Shown here: one piece after another, positions 33,345-41,332 of the stretch
How positions within the stretch are numbered: the first letter of the stretch is position 1
How the letters are laid out: each line of letters starts with the position of its first letter
Notes under the pieces: generated by a model
What the model was told of the DNA's origin: nothing
What the model saw: the letters and a program-made list of their open reading frames with translations, nothing else
The model's database searches: none
Source: Alphaproteobacteria bacterium
GTDB lineage: Bacteria; Myxococcota_A; UBA796; GCA-2862545
Reading direction: 5' to 3'
Assembly (NCBI GenBank): GCA_020632925.1
Contig: JACKER010000041.1
Span: forward strand, 1-46,351
Length of the DNA stretch: 46,351 nucleotides
Program-made: the position numbers and the translations under genes

Positions 33345-34475
33345 TCAGCACCCCGTTCCCCAGGTGCCGATGGTCTCCACCCGCACCAGCTCGGGCTCCA
33401 CGACCACCACCACCCAGCCGCCATGGTGGCCCCCGTCCTGGCGGGCCACGACCACCAGACGCTGATCGCCCACCGTGAGCGCGTTGGGGACCCAGGGGCG
33501 GTGCGGCGGACCATCGTCCTCGTAGTGGAAGCTGGTGAGCGGCACCCAGGTCGACGCGCCCCCGGACACCAGCATCCCGCCCTGCTGGGGCCCGTTGGCC
33601 AGGAGCACGGAGCGGGCGCCGATCTGCACGTCCGCGCTCCAGGTCGCATCGCCACCGACGAAGCCGGTCACCGTCGACGCGGTCGGCGAGGGCGTCGCCC
33701 CCGGCTGGATCCCCGCGGCCCGGGGCGTGCCGGTGACGTAGAGCGTGCCCGCCACCTCGCAGGGGCCGAGCACGATCTTCTTCTGGTCCTCGCAGATGCC
33801 CTCGCAGGTCCCCGGCGTCCACGGCGACGCGTCGTGCTCGTTCCACGCGTCGGTCGCGAACGGACGCACGAAGGGGCTGCCCTCGACGGGGACGGGCTGT
33901 CCGCCCCGGATCTCCACCCACGGCTCGCCCGAGAGCTGCACCAGGGTCGAGCGTCGGCCGTCCCAGGTGTGGGCGTCCGTGATGCTCCCATCCGCCGCCA
34001 TCGACGCGATCAGCTCGACGCGCTGGCCGTCGCAGGCGGCGATCCGGACGGTCTCGTCCGCGAGTCTGGCGAAGGTGGCCCGATCACCGCGAGCCTCCGC
34101 GAGCGTCCGAACGGCCGCGGCGGCGTGGCGGCTCGTCGGGTCCAACGCCAGCCATCGCTCGGCCCAGGCCTGCGCGCCGTCCTGGTCGCCGGCGGTCCCC
34201 GCGCGCGACCCCTCGTCCTGCGCGCGCGCCACGGTGAGCCTCTGGGGATCGAGGTAGCTCCCCAGCACCCAGCCCTCGACCGGGTGTCCCTCGGGGCGGC
34301 CGCCCACGCGCACCCGCACCCGGTCGTCCTTCTCCTCCAGCACCTCGACCGCCGTGTTCACGCGCAGCCAGCCCACCACCGCCGCCTCGGCGCGCGACCC
34401 GTCGCGGAGCGCGAGCGTGCTCGCCTGGACGTACAGCGGCGCGGCGTGGGACCAGGCGATCAGGCCGAGCAGCAT
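33345..34475 (-). CDS. Exported protein with bacterial SH3-like domain
   Basis: Exported protein of 376 residues. ATG at 34475 with GGGAGG five bases upstream gives MLLGLIAWSHA, a short signal peptide; longer in-frame extensions to 34775 run into the divergent gene and are rejected. Residues about 14-75 form an SH3-type domain (LYVQASTLALRDGS, VVGWLRVNTAVEVLEEKDDRV, VEGWVLGSYL). A helical TPR-like stretch (AWAERWLALDPTS, AAAVRTLAEARGD) follows, then a long beta-rich region with a CEGICEDQ Cys pair. Function unknown; SH3b domains usually bind peptidoglycan or protein in the periplasm. No relative is seen elsewhere in the window. Confidence 0.7.
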   Translation of the reverse strand: MLLGLIAWSHAAPLYVQASTLALRDGSRAEAAVVGWLRVNTAVEVLEEKDDRVRVRVGGRPEGHPVEGWVLGSYLDPQRLTVARAQDEGSRAGTAGDQDGAQAWAERWLALDPTSRHAAAAVRTLAEARGDRATFARLADETVRIAACDGQRVELIASMAADGSITDAHTWDGRRSTLVQLSGEPWVEIRGGQPVPVEGSPFVRPFATDAWNEHDASPWTPGTCEGICEDQKKIVLGPCEVAGTLYVTGTPRAAGIQPGATPSPTASTVTGFVGGDATWSADVQIGARSVLLANGPQQGGMLVSGGASTWVPLTSFHYEDDGPPHRPWVPNALTVGDQRLVVVARQDGGHHGGWVVVVVEPELVRVETIGTWGTGC

Positions 34476-34576
34476 CGGAACCTCCCGAGGCGAGACGGAT
34501 GCATGGGGCATGCCAGCCGCAAACACCGGTCCACCCGTTCGTTCGTGCCACGATAGACCAGGAAGAGCTACGAAAC

Positions 34577-35569
34577 GTGGATGCGAAGATGCTGCTGATC
34601 CCCGCCGTCGCGAGCGCCCAGGCGCTGACCGTCCCGCCGCTGGTCGTCGGGCAGCCGGCCGCGCTGGCGGTGACCGGAGCGTCCCCGGGAGCGCAGGTCG
34701 GGTGGTACGCGAGCCTCGCAGGCCCGGGCGCGGGTCCTTGCGCCGGGGCGGTGTGCCTCGGTCTGGCGTCGCCAATCCAGGTCCTGGGGACCACCCTCGC
34801 CGATGGGAGTGGGTCGGCCAGCCTGGACCTCGTGGTGCCTGACAACGCCCCGATCGGCCCCGTGTCGCTGCAGGCGGGGGCGATGTCCGGACCCGTCGGG
34901 GCCCGCCGGATCGAGCTCACGCAGGTGGTGGACACCGAGGTGCTGCCGCTGTCCTCGCTCTCCGACGACTTCGAGAGTGGCGTGCTCGGCCCGGCGTGGA
35001 CGGTCCTGCATCCCCAGCTCGCCACGATCTCGTTCGTGAATGGCTCGCTGCGCATCGTCCCCACCGCCGCGGGCCTCCCCTCGATCTGGTACCAGGACGG
35101 CGAGGGGCCGCTCGTCTCGCAACGGATCCGCGGCGACTTCACCGTCACCACCCGCGCGCTCGCCCACGACCCGAGCGGCGCCGCCCCGCCCGTCTCCTAC
35201 CGCCTCGGCGGCATCACGGTCCGCAACCCCGACGACACGGTGCCGGGCACGCACGACTTCGTCCACGTCGCGGTGGGCTCCGGCGATCCGACGCACCCTT
35301 TCGCGGTGGAGCACAAGATCACCGTCGACTCGCAGAGCACCTACGCGTTCGACAGCGTGCCCTTCGGCCCCGTCGACCTGCGCATCGTCCGAACCGGCGA
35401 CGTGTTCGAGCTGTCGTTCAAGCTGCCGGCGGACGCGAGCTGGACGCCGTCCGCGACGTACGTGGTGCCCCAGATGCCCGCGACGGTCGAGGTCGGGCTC
35501 ATGGCCTACGCCAACGCGTCGCCGATCGACCTGCAGGTGGACTTCGACGCCTTCGATCTCTCCCCGTGA
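34577..35569 (+). CDS. Secreted protein: N-terminal beta domain plus jelly-roll domain
   Basis: Exported protein of 330 residues. GTG at 34577 (AGGAAGAG nine bases upstream) gives MDAKMLLIPAVASAQA, a normal signal peptide; the ATG at 34589 is further from that site. Residues about 18-105 match the N-terminal domain of the 30700-31941 protein (LVVGQPAALAVTGASPG, YASLAGPGAGPC, VCLGLASP, LGTTLADGSG, VSLQAGA). The C-terminal half (about 125-330) looks like a DUF1349/concanavalin-A-type jelly roll (SDDFESGVLGPAWTVL, NGSLRIVPTAAG, GDFTVTTRA, MAYANASPIDLQVDFDAF). The stop overlaps the ATG of the next reading frame (TGATG at 35567-35571). Likely an extracellular carbohydrate-binding protein. Confidence 0.75.
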   Translation: MDAKMLLIPAVASAQALTVPPLVVGQPAALAVTGASPGAQVGWYASLAGPGAGPCAGAVCLGLASPIQVLGTTLADGSGSASLDLVVPDNAPIGPVSLQAGAMSGPVGARRIELTQVVDTEVLPLSSLSDDFESGVLGPAWTVLHPQLATISFVNGSLRIVPTAAGLPSIWYQDGEGPLVSQRIRGDFTVTTRALAHDPSGAAPPVSYRLGGITVRNPDDTVPGTHDFVHVAVGSGDPTHPFAVEHKITVDSQSTYAFDSVPFGPVDLRIVRTGDVFELSFKLPADASWTPSATYVVPQMPATVEVGLMAYANASPIDLQVDFDAFDLSP

Positions 35570-35579
35570 TGCTGCTCCC

Positions 35580-37307
35580 GTGGCTCGTGGGGTGCACCCG
35601 ACCGACGTCGACCCCGAGCCCTCGGATCGGGCGCTCGTCTTCACCGGCGAGCGCCCTCGCAACGTGCTGATGATCTCGATCGACACGCTGCGTCGCGACC
35701 ACGTGGACCGCTATGCGACCGACGGCGTGACGCGCATGCCGTTCCTGTCGTCGCTCCTGCAGACCGGCGTGGCGCTCGACGACCACCAGCAGTGCGGGGA
35801 CTGGACCTTCCACTCGATGACCTGCACGCTGCTCGGCCGGCAGACGGAGGAGATCGGGTGGGTCGCCCGCCCGACGGGAGCGGACTCGACCCCGCTGCCG
35901 GATCAGCCCCTGCTGGCGGTGCGGCTCGACGACGCCGGCTACCAGTCGCTGCTCGCCTCCACCACCGGCTGGCTCGAGGAGGAGTGGAACAACACCCGGG
36001 GGTACCAGCCCGACCTCGCCCACGGGGTCGTCCAGGCGACCGAGGTGATGGACGTGGCGCTGGAGGGGCTGGCCGCGGCGCTCGACACAGCACCGGCGAA
36101 GCCCTGGTTCCTCCACGTCCACCTGGTGGAGCCGCACGCCGCCTACGACCCGCCGGAGGCCTACCGCGCGGAGGTCGACGCGCTCCCGCCCATCCCGTGG
36201 GACCTCGACGACCACGTCGAGCAGTACGCGGCCGACGGCGCCTGGCCGGACCTGACGCCCGAGATGCAGGAGCTGCTCGACCGTCACCTGCAGGCCCGGT
36301 ACGACGGCGAGTGCCGCTGGCTCGACGACCAGCTCGCGGTCGTCTGGCAGCGCCTGGAGTCCGAGGGGCTGCTGGACCACACCCTGGTCGTGCTCTACAC
36401 CGACCACGGCGAGGCGTTCTGGGAGCACGGCGTCCAGAGCCACGCGCACTTCCTGCAGGCCGAGGAGAACGACGGCATCCTCTGGTTCTGGTCCCAGACG
36501 ATGGTGTCGCGCGCCTGGACGGGCCCGACGACGGCGATCGATCTGGTGCCCACGGTGCTCGACGCGCTCGGGCTGCCGGTCCCCGACGACGGCACGCTGC
36601 CGGGGTCGGTGCTGGGCCAGGCGCCACGAGATCGCGCGCGGTTCTCCTCCACGGCCGCCCGGGAGGGTGGGCTCGACGCCATCGACCGGCTCGGCATCCG
36701 CGACGACACCCTCGTCTTCTGGTGCGCCGACAACGGGGCGGAGGCGCGCCGTCCGTGGCGGGGCTCGCCGGGCCCGTGGAGCGGGTTCTACAACTCGGCG
36801 ATGGAAGGGGGCATCCGGACGCCCTGCATCGTCCGCTGGCCGGGCCACATCCCCGCCGGCCGCACCACCGACGAGCTCGTCCACGAGATCGACGTGTTCC
36901 CCACGATCGCGCACGCCGTCGGCGCGGACCTGCTGCCCCACGACCGACCGATCGACGGCGTCGACCAGCTCCCGTTCCTCATGGGTGAGCAGGAGCACTC
37001 GAGCCGCGACAGCGTGCTCATCTACAACATGCGGAAGGTCGGGCAGCCCTGGGCCGCGAAGTGGCACGACTGGAAGCTGCACTACGCGTTCCAGCCCGAG
37101 CCGAGCCGCGACCCGCCCGCCGATCCGCAGCTGCGGCTGTTCGATCTGCGCTCCGACCCGCGGGAGGAGTTTGACGTGAAGGACGCGAACCCGTGGGTCG
37201 TGGGCGTCGTGGACCAGCTCTTCGCCGACTTCGAGGCGACCGCGGTGGCGCACCCGCACGTGCCGCCCGGCGCGCCCGACCCGTACGTGCCGCCGGGAGG
37301 GCGCTGA
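35580..37307 (+). CDS. Sulfatase-superfamily protein, apparent fusion with remnant of a second sulfatase
   Basis: Residues 28-350 form a sulfatase/alkaline-phosphatase-like domain: metal Asp in SIDTLRRDH, nucleophile region WTFHSMTC (Thr-type rather than C-x-P-x-R), HVHLVEPHAAYDPP, YTDHGEAFWEHG, and the C-terminal DLVPTVLDALGLP. From about residue 365 a second module begins: RDDTLVFWCADNG, MEGGIRTPCIVRWPGHIPAGR, IDVFPTIAHAVGADLLPHDRPIDG, WKLHY, LFDLRSDPREE. This is the C-terminal half of a different arylsulfatase whose catalytic half is missing. Upstream, ATG 35569 starts MLLPWLVGC (a lipobox) in another frame, so the true start probably lies there with one base missing near 35600; 35580 is the in-frame GTG. 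Confidence 0.75.
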   Translation: MARGVHPTDVDPEPSDRALVFTGERPRNVLMISIDTLRRDHVDRYATDGVTRMPFLSSLLQTGVALDDHQQCGDWTFHSMTCTLLGRQTEEIGWVARPTGADSTPLPDQPLLAVRLDDAGYQSLLASTTGWLEEEWNNTRGYQPDLAHGVVQATEVMDVALEGLAAALDTAPAKPWFLHVHLVEPHAAYDPPEAYRAEVDALPPIPWDLDDHVEQYAADGAWPDLTPEMQELLDRHLQARYDGECRWLDDQLAVVWQRLESEGLLDHTLVVLYTDHGEAFWEHGVQSHAHFLQAEENDGILWFWSQTMVSRAWTGPTTAIDLVPTVLDALGLPVPDDGTLPGSVLGQAPRDRARFSSTAAREGGLDAIDRLGIRDDTLVFWCADNGAEARRPWRGSPGPWSGFYNSAMEGGIRTPCIVRWPGHIPAGRTTDELVHEIDVFPTIAHAVGADLLPHDRPIDGVDQLPFLMGEQEHSSRDSVLIYNMRKVGQPWAAKWHDWKLHYAFQPEPSRDPPADPQLRLFDLRSDPREEFDVKDANPWVVGVVDQLFADFEATAVAHPHVPPGAPDPYVPPGGR

Positions 37308-37308
37308 G

Positions 37309-37800
37309 ATGCTCGCCCTGCTCCTCGTGGCCGCGGCGTCCGCCGCCCCCGCTCACCCGGACCTCTCCGGGTGCTGGACCCTGGTCCCCGATCCGACACC
37401 CCGCACGCGCGGCGACCTTGGCAGCGGATGGGGATCACCCCTCACCGTCACGCAGGACGCCGACCGGCTCGGCCTCCAGTACGCGTTCTTCACGCCCGGT
37501 GAGCTCCAGTCACCCCTGCGCTTCACCTACGCCTTCGACGGCACCGAGACGAGCACGGTCGTGTGGATGGGCCACGGCCCGCAGGAGCTGCGCGCCCACG
37601 CTCACTGGGAGGGCGACCGACTGGTGATCGTGACGGCCTACCCGCTGGTCGACCCCGCCACCGGAGCGGCGATGACGGTCGACGTGACGCGGACGTTGGC
37701 GCTCGCCTCCCCCACCTCGCTCACCGTCGAGACGACGACGGCGGCCGTGCTCGGCGGGCGCCCCACCTCCACCCGCGTGGCGTACGACCGGTGCCCATGA
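37309..37800 (+). CDS. Small exported protein, lipocalin-like pattern
   Basis: Exported protein of 163 residues: MLALLLVAAASAAPAHP signal peptide, no lipobox. The mature part begins DLSGCWTLVPD and is beta-rich (SPLTVTQDADRLGLQY, FTYAFDGTET, LRAHAHWEGDRLVIVTAYPL, VTRTLALASPTSLTVETTT), a pattern often seen in small beta-barrel secreted proteins with one N- and one C-terminal Cys (GCWT, DRCP). No specific family recognised. ATG at 37309, one base after the sulfatase stop; its own stop overlaps the kinase ATG (ATGA). So sulfatase, this protein and the kinase form an operon. Confidence 0.75.
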   Translation: MLALLLVAAASAAPAHPDLSGCWTLVPDPTPRTRGDLGSGWGSPLTVTQDADRLGLQYAFFTPGELQSPLRFTYAFDGTETSTVVWMGHGPQELRAHAHWEGDRLVIVTAYPLVDPATGAAMTVDVTRTLALASPTSLTVETTTAAVLGGRPTSTRVAYDRCP

Positions 37801-40541
37801 CCCCCGAGCTGGAAGCACTCGCTCGCGCGCACGGCCTGTCGGGCGCGTTGCTCGCCGACCTCGAGGCCGCGTGGCCGGCGCCCGCGATGCCGGGAACGGA
37901 GGGCCGGTACGTCGACCTCGGTCCCATCGGGCAGGGCGGGATGGGCGAGGTGCGACGCGTGCGCGACCTCGTCCTGAACCGCACCCTGGCCATGAAGGTG
38001 CTGCACGAGCCCCTGACGACCCGCGCGATCGCTCTCGCCCGGTTCCTCGAGGAGGCGCGGGCGACCGCGCAGCTGCAGCACCCGCACATCGTGCCCGTCC
38101 ACGACCTGGGGACGCTGCCGGACGGGCGGCTGTGGTTCACGATGATGGAGGTGCGGGGGCGGACGCTCACGCAGGTCATCGAGGAGGTCCACGCCGCGTC
38201 CACCGACCGGTGGGAGGCGGGGCCGTCGGGGTGGACCCTGCAGCGGCTGGTGAGCGCGCTGCACGCGGTGTGCAACGCGGTCGCCCACGCCCACGAGCGC
38301 GGCGTGCTCCATCGCGACCTGAAGCCGGACAACGTCATGGTCGGCGCGACGGGGGAGGTCTACGTCCTCGACTGGGGCCTCGCGAAGGTGCTCGGTCGGG
38401 CCGAGCCAGGGGCCTCCGGGGAGACGGAGGTGGTGACGAGCGCGCGCTCCGGCGACCACGCGACCCGGGTGGGGGCGGTGGCAGGCACGCCGGCGTACAT
38501 GCCCCCCGAGCAGGCCCGAGGCGAGGTCGACCGCATCGACGCCCGCAGCGACGTCTACGCGCTCGGGGCCATCCTGTACGAGGTCCTGAGCTGCCGACCG
38601 CCCTACGAGGGGGCCGCTCCGGCGGTGCTGGGGCAGGTGCGGGGCGGCCCGCCGGCGCCGGTCGGACGCGCGGGCCGCGGGACGTTCGAGTGGGACGCGT
38701 TCGACGAGGCCGTGGAGCAGGGACCGCAGGGGCCGCCGCTGCCCGACGAGCTGGTCGTGGCCTGCCTTCGGGCGATGGCGCGCAGCCCCGAGGACCGCTA
38801 CCCGACCGCCGCGGCGCTGGCCGACGACCTCCGCGCCTGGCTGGAGGGGACCCGGCGGCGCGCGCAGGCGCTCGAGGTGGCGGCGACGGCGGACGCGACG
38901 CTCCCCGAGGTCCGGGCGCTGCGCGACCGGGCCGCTGCGCTGCGCGCGAGCGCGGAGGCCGACCTGGCCCAGGTGCCTGCGTGGGCCGACGAGGCCGACA
39001 AGCTCGCCGGGTGGGGGAAGGAGGACGAGGCGGCGGCGCTGGAGACCCGTGCCACGGTCCTGGAGATCGAGCGCGAGCGGCGACTGGTGGGCGCGCTGAC
39101 CCACGCCCCCGACCTCGTCGAGGCCCACGCGGCGCTGGCGCAGGAGGAGCAGCGCCGCCACGAGGCCGCGGAGGCCGCGCGCGACCTGGCGGGCGCGACG
39201 AGGGCCGAGCTGTTCCTGCGCTCGCACGTCGACGCGCTCCCCGAGGGGCACCCGGTCCGCGCGAGCGGGGCGGCCTACCTGAGCGGGACGGGTGCGGTCA
39301 CCCTGGTCACCGATCCCGAGGGAGCCGAGGTCGAGCTCTTCCGCTACGAGCCCTACGGGCGGCGCCTGGTGGCCCGGCCGCTGCGCTCGCTGGGGCGGAC
39401 CCCGCTGGTCGAGGTCCCGCTGGAGAGCGGGAGCTACCTCCTGGTGGTGCGCCACCCCGATCGCGCGCCGGTCCGCTACCCGGTCCGGATCCGGCGCGGT
39501 GAGCACTGGGACGGCGTCCGCCCGAACGGCGTGGGCCCCGCTCCGATCGAGCTGCCCGAGCCCTCGGCGCTGGGGCCGGACGACGTGTACGTACCGGCGG
39601 GCTGGTTCGAGGCCGGCGGCACCGTGACTGGTGCGCTGGCACCCGGCACCCGGCTGTGGTGCGACGCCTTCGTCGTGCGGCGCTTCCCGGTCACCAATCG
39701 GGAATACCTGGCGTTCCTGGACGATCTCGTGGCCCGCGGGGAGGAGCCGCGGGCGCTCCGCCACGTCCCGCGGGAGCTCGGGGGGGCGGCGGGGGAGCTG
39801 GGCGCGGCCCTCTATGGGCGGGACGAGGCCGAACAAGGCGCAGGTCACGAGCTTTCGGCGTCGGACGCGCCATCTGGCGTGAGCCAGATGCCGAAGGGGA
39901 GCGCGTCCGGCGGTGGAAGCGAAGGGAGCAAGCCGCAGAGAGGCCGCCGACAGAAGCAGGCTGGGCGCTTCGTGCTCCGCCCCGACTCCGAGGGCCACCT
40001 GTGGCTACCGGACTGGCCGGTGTTCATGGTGGACTGGTACGGCGCCGAGGCGTATGCGCAGTGGCTGGCGGAGCGGACCGGCGCGGGGTGGCGCCCGGTG
40101 CTCGACCTCGAGTGGGAGAAGGCGGCGCGCGGGGTCGACGGGCGGCCGTGGCCGTGGGGCGACGGGTGGGACACCTCGTTCTGCAACCAGCGCGACAGCT
40201 CGGCGGGCGCGCCGTTCCCGTGTGTGGTGGACACCTTCCCCATCGACGAGAGCGTGTACGGCGTGCGCGGACTGGCGGGCAACGTCCAGGACTGGTGCTT
40301 CGACGCGTGGACCCGCGCCGGCCCGCCGCTCGACGACCACGTGGTCGCAGCGGTCCCGGCGGTGGGTGCCGATCCCGACCAGATCCCGAGGATCCACCGG
40401 GGCGGGCTGTGGTACGGCACCGCGGTCAACGCGAACGCGGCGGCGCGGAGCGGGAGCATGCCCACTGCCCGCCTCGCCTACCTCGGGTTCCGCCTCGCCC
40501 GTCCCTGGCGCCCAACACCGACAAGTCCTCGTGACCGGTAG
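37797..40541 (+). CDS. Ser/Thr protein kinase with PEGA-like and SUMF1-like domains
   Basis: Protein of 914 residues. Kinase about 37-320: Gly loop IGQGGMGEV (44-52), K67 (AMKVL), E85, HRDLKPDN with D174, D192 in DWG, GTPAYMPPEQA. A charged helical stretch (about 350-490) and a PEGA-like beta domain (about 500-580, LVTDPEGAEVELF) follow. A sulfatase-modifying-factor fold covers about 595-910 (RRFPVTNREYLAFLDDL, DLEWEKAARGVDGRPWPWGD, GLAGNVQDWCFDAW, GGLWYG, LGFRLARP). The catalytic Cys of true formylglycine enzymes is absent at LGFRLA, so this domain probably binds a ligand rather than activating the neighbouring sulfatase. Residues 679-722 are a foreign in-frame insertion. No membrane segment is obvious. 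Confidence 0.9.
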   Translation: MTPELEALARAHGLSGALLADLEAAWPAPAMPGTEGRYVDLGPIGQGGMGEVRRVRDLVLNRTLAMKVLHEPLTTRAIALARFLEEARATAQLQHPHIVPVHDLGTLPDGRLWFTMMEVRGRTLTQVIEEVHAASTDRWEAGPSGWTLQRLVSALHAVCNAVAHAHERGVLHRDLKPDNVMVGATGEVYVLDWGLAKVLGRAEPGASGETEVVTSARSGDHATRVGAVAGTPAYMPPEQARGEVDRIDARSDVYALGAILYEVLSCRPPYEGAAPAVLGQVRGGPPAPVGRAGRGTFEWDAFDEAVEQGPQGPPLPDELVVACLRAMARSPEDRYPTAAALADDLRAWLEGTRRRAQALEVAATADATLPEVRALRDRAAALRASAEADLAQVPAWADEADKLAGWGKEDEAAALETRATVLEIERERRLVGALTHAPDLVEAHAALAQEEQRRHEAAEAARDLAGATRAELFLRSHVDALPEGHPVRASGAAYLSGTGAVTLVTDPEGAEVELFRYEPYGRRLVARPLRSLGRTPLVEVPLESGSYLLVVRHPDRAPVRYPVRIRRGEHWDGVRPNGVGPAPIELPEPSALGPDDVYVPAGWFEAGGTVTGALAPGTRLWCDAFVVRRFPVTNREYLAFLDDLVARGEEPRALRHVPRELGGAAGELGAALYGRDEAEQGAGHELSASDAPSGVSQMPKGSASGGGSEGSKPQRGRRQKQAGRFVLRPDSEGHLWLPDWPVFMVDWYGAEAYAQWLAERTGAGWRPVLDLEWEKAARGVDGRPWPWGDGWDTSFCNQRDSSAGAPFPCVVDTFPIDESVYGVRGLAGNVQDWCFDAWTRAGPPLDDHVVAAVPAVGADPDQIPRIHRGGLWYGTAVNANAAARSGSMPTARLAYLGFRLARPWRPTPTSPRDR
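39831..39962 (+). mobile_element. Palindromic in-frame insertion inside the kinase/SUMF1 gene
   Basis: A 132-base stretch (44 codons) splits what reads naturally as RDEA-GRFVL in the SUMF1 domain. It has codons rare in the neighbourhood (GAA, CAA, TCT, AGA, AAG) and encodes a Gly/Ser/Gln/Lys/Arg-rich peptide ending RGRRQKQA. Pairings inside it: ATCTGGC/GCCAGAT (39872-39878 / 39883-39889, loop GTGA), GGACGCGC/GCGCGTCC (39863-39870 / 39901-39908) and TTCGGC/GCCGAA (39854-39859 / 39890-39895), so two alternative extended stems compete. It resembles protein-coding palindromic elements such as Rickettsia RPEs in behaviour. No second copy was noticed in the window. Confidence 0.5.
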
Positions 40542-40630
40542 TAGACCCATCCACACGTCGCGGAAGAGGGCGCACGCCAACGCCGTTCAGTCAGGGAGCG
40601 GTCCAGACCTGCCACACGGTTCCTCGCCGT

Positions 40631-41332
40631 TCACCCCTCGTCGGACTTCGGGACCCGTGGGTCCTCCCCGTTGCGAATCCGCTCCCAGATACGGTCGAGG
40701 AGGGCTTCGTCCTCGTCCGTGAGCTGGAGGTCGTCCGTGTAGGCGTGTCCGTGCACACGTCTGAGCGCGTCCAAGCGAGCTGTCTTCCTGGCCCGCTCCA
40801 GCACGAGATGGACCTCGTAGGCCTCCGGGTCAGCCGATTGGAGATCGAAGTCCACGTCGAACCGGGTGGACAACATCGCCGCCAGCTGGTCGAAGGTCTC
40901 TGGCGTCGCCGAGATCGACGTCGACCCCTCCGCGATCGCCGCGTCGAGCACCTCCTTCGACGGGTAGCGGTCGACCATCGTGAGCCGCGTCCTCCCCTCC
41001 TCCTCCTCGAAGGTGACGGTGGTGACGGTGACGCCCTCGTCGCTCTCGTCGTTCGTCCACACGAGCCGCGACGGCGGCGACACCTCGACGTAGGTGCCGA
41101 AGAAGGACGACACCTGGTCGCCGAAGGCGTAGTCGAGCTGGTACCGCCCGCCGGCGCGAACGTCCATCTCGCATGCCCGGAGCTCGATCGGGAAGGACTT
41201 CGGCACCCACCACCGCTGGAACAGCGCCGGGTTCGTCCAGGCCTCGAACACCAGGCGCGCCGCCCCGTCGATCGTGCGCGTCGCCACGATCTCCCGGTCG
41301 GAACGCCGCTCCACCTCCGTGTCGCTCAACAT
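40631..41332 (-). CDS. SRPBCC (AHSA1-type) domain protein with C-terminal extension
   Basis: Cytoplasmic protein of 233 residues. ATG at 41332 overlaps the ArsR stop by 7 bases; a longer in-frame start at 41422 lies inside the ArsR gene. Residues 12-155 are an AHSA1/START-like helix-grip domain: IVATRTIDGAARLVFEAWTNP, FQRWWVPKSFP, GGRYQLDYAF, PSRLVWTNDES, ETFDQLAAML. About 77 extra residues follow where most relatives stop, including KTARLDALRRVHGHAYTDDL and LLDRIWERIRNGEDPRVP. The ArsR plus SRPBCC pair is common; the SRPBCC protein probably binds a hydrophobic ligand. The extension is unexplained. Confidence 0.88.
   Translation of the reverse strand: MLSDTEVERRSDREIVATRTIDGAARLVFEAWTNPALFQRWWVPKSFPIELRACEMDVRAGGRYQLDYAFGDQVSSFFGTYVEVSPPSRLVWTNDESDEGVTVTTVTFEEEEGRTRLTMVDRYPSKEVLDAAIAEGSTSISATPETFDQLAAMLSTRFDVDFDLQSADPEAYEVHLVLERARKTARLDALRRVHGHAYTDDLQLTDEDEALLDRIWERIRNGEDPRVPKSDEG

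Noticed and set aside
34501..34513. Short inverted repeat GCATG-GGG-CATGC between the SH3-like and jelly-roll genes
   Set aside because: Only a 5-bp stem, not aligned to any promoter or regulator; expected by chance at this GC content.
37797..40541. Diversity-generating retroelement target (SUMF1 and C-type lectin folds are typical targets)
   Set aside because: No reverse transcriptase, template repeat or adenine-biased variable repeat was seen near this gene or the two lectin genes.
40542..40630. Gap between the convergent kinase and SRPBCC genes
   Set aside because: Slightly lower GC, but no hairpin with T-run, no ORF and no RNA-like structure found.
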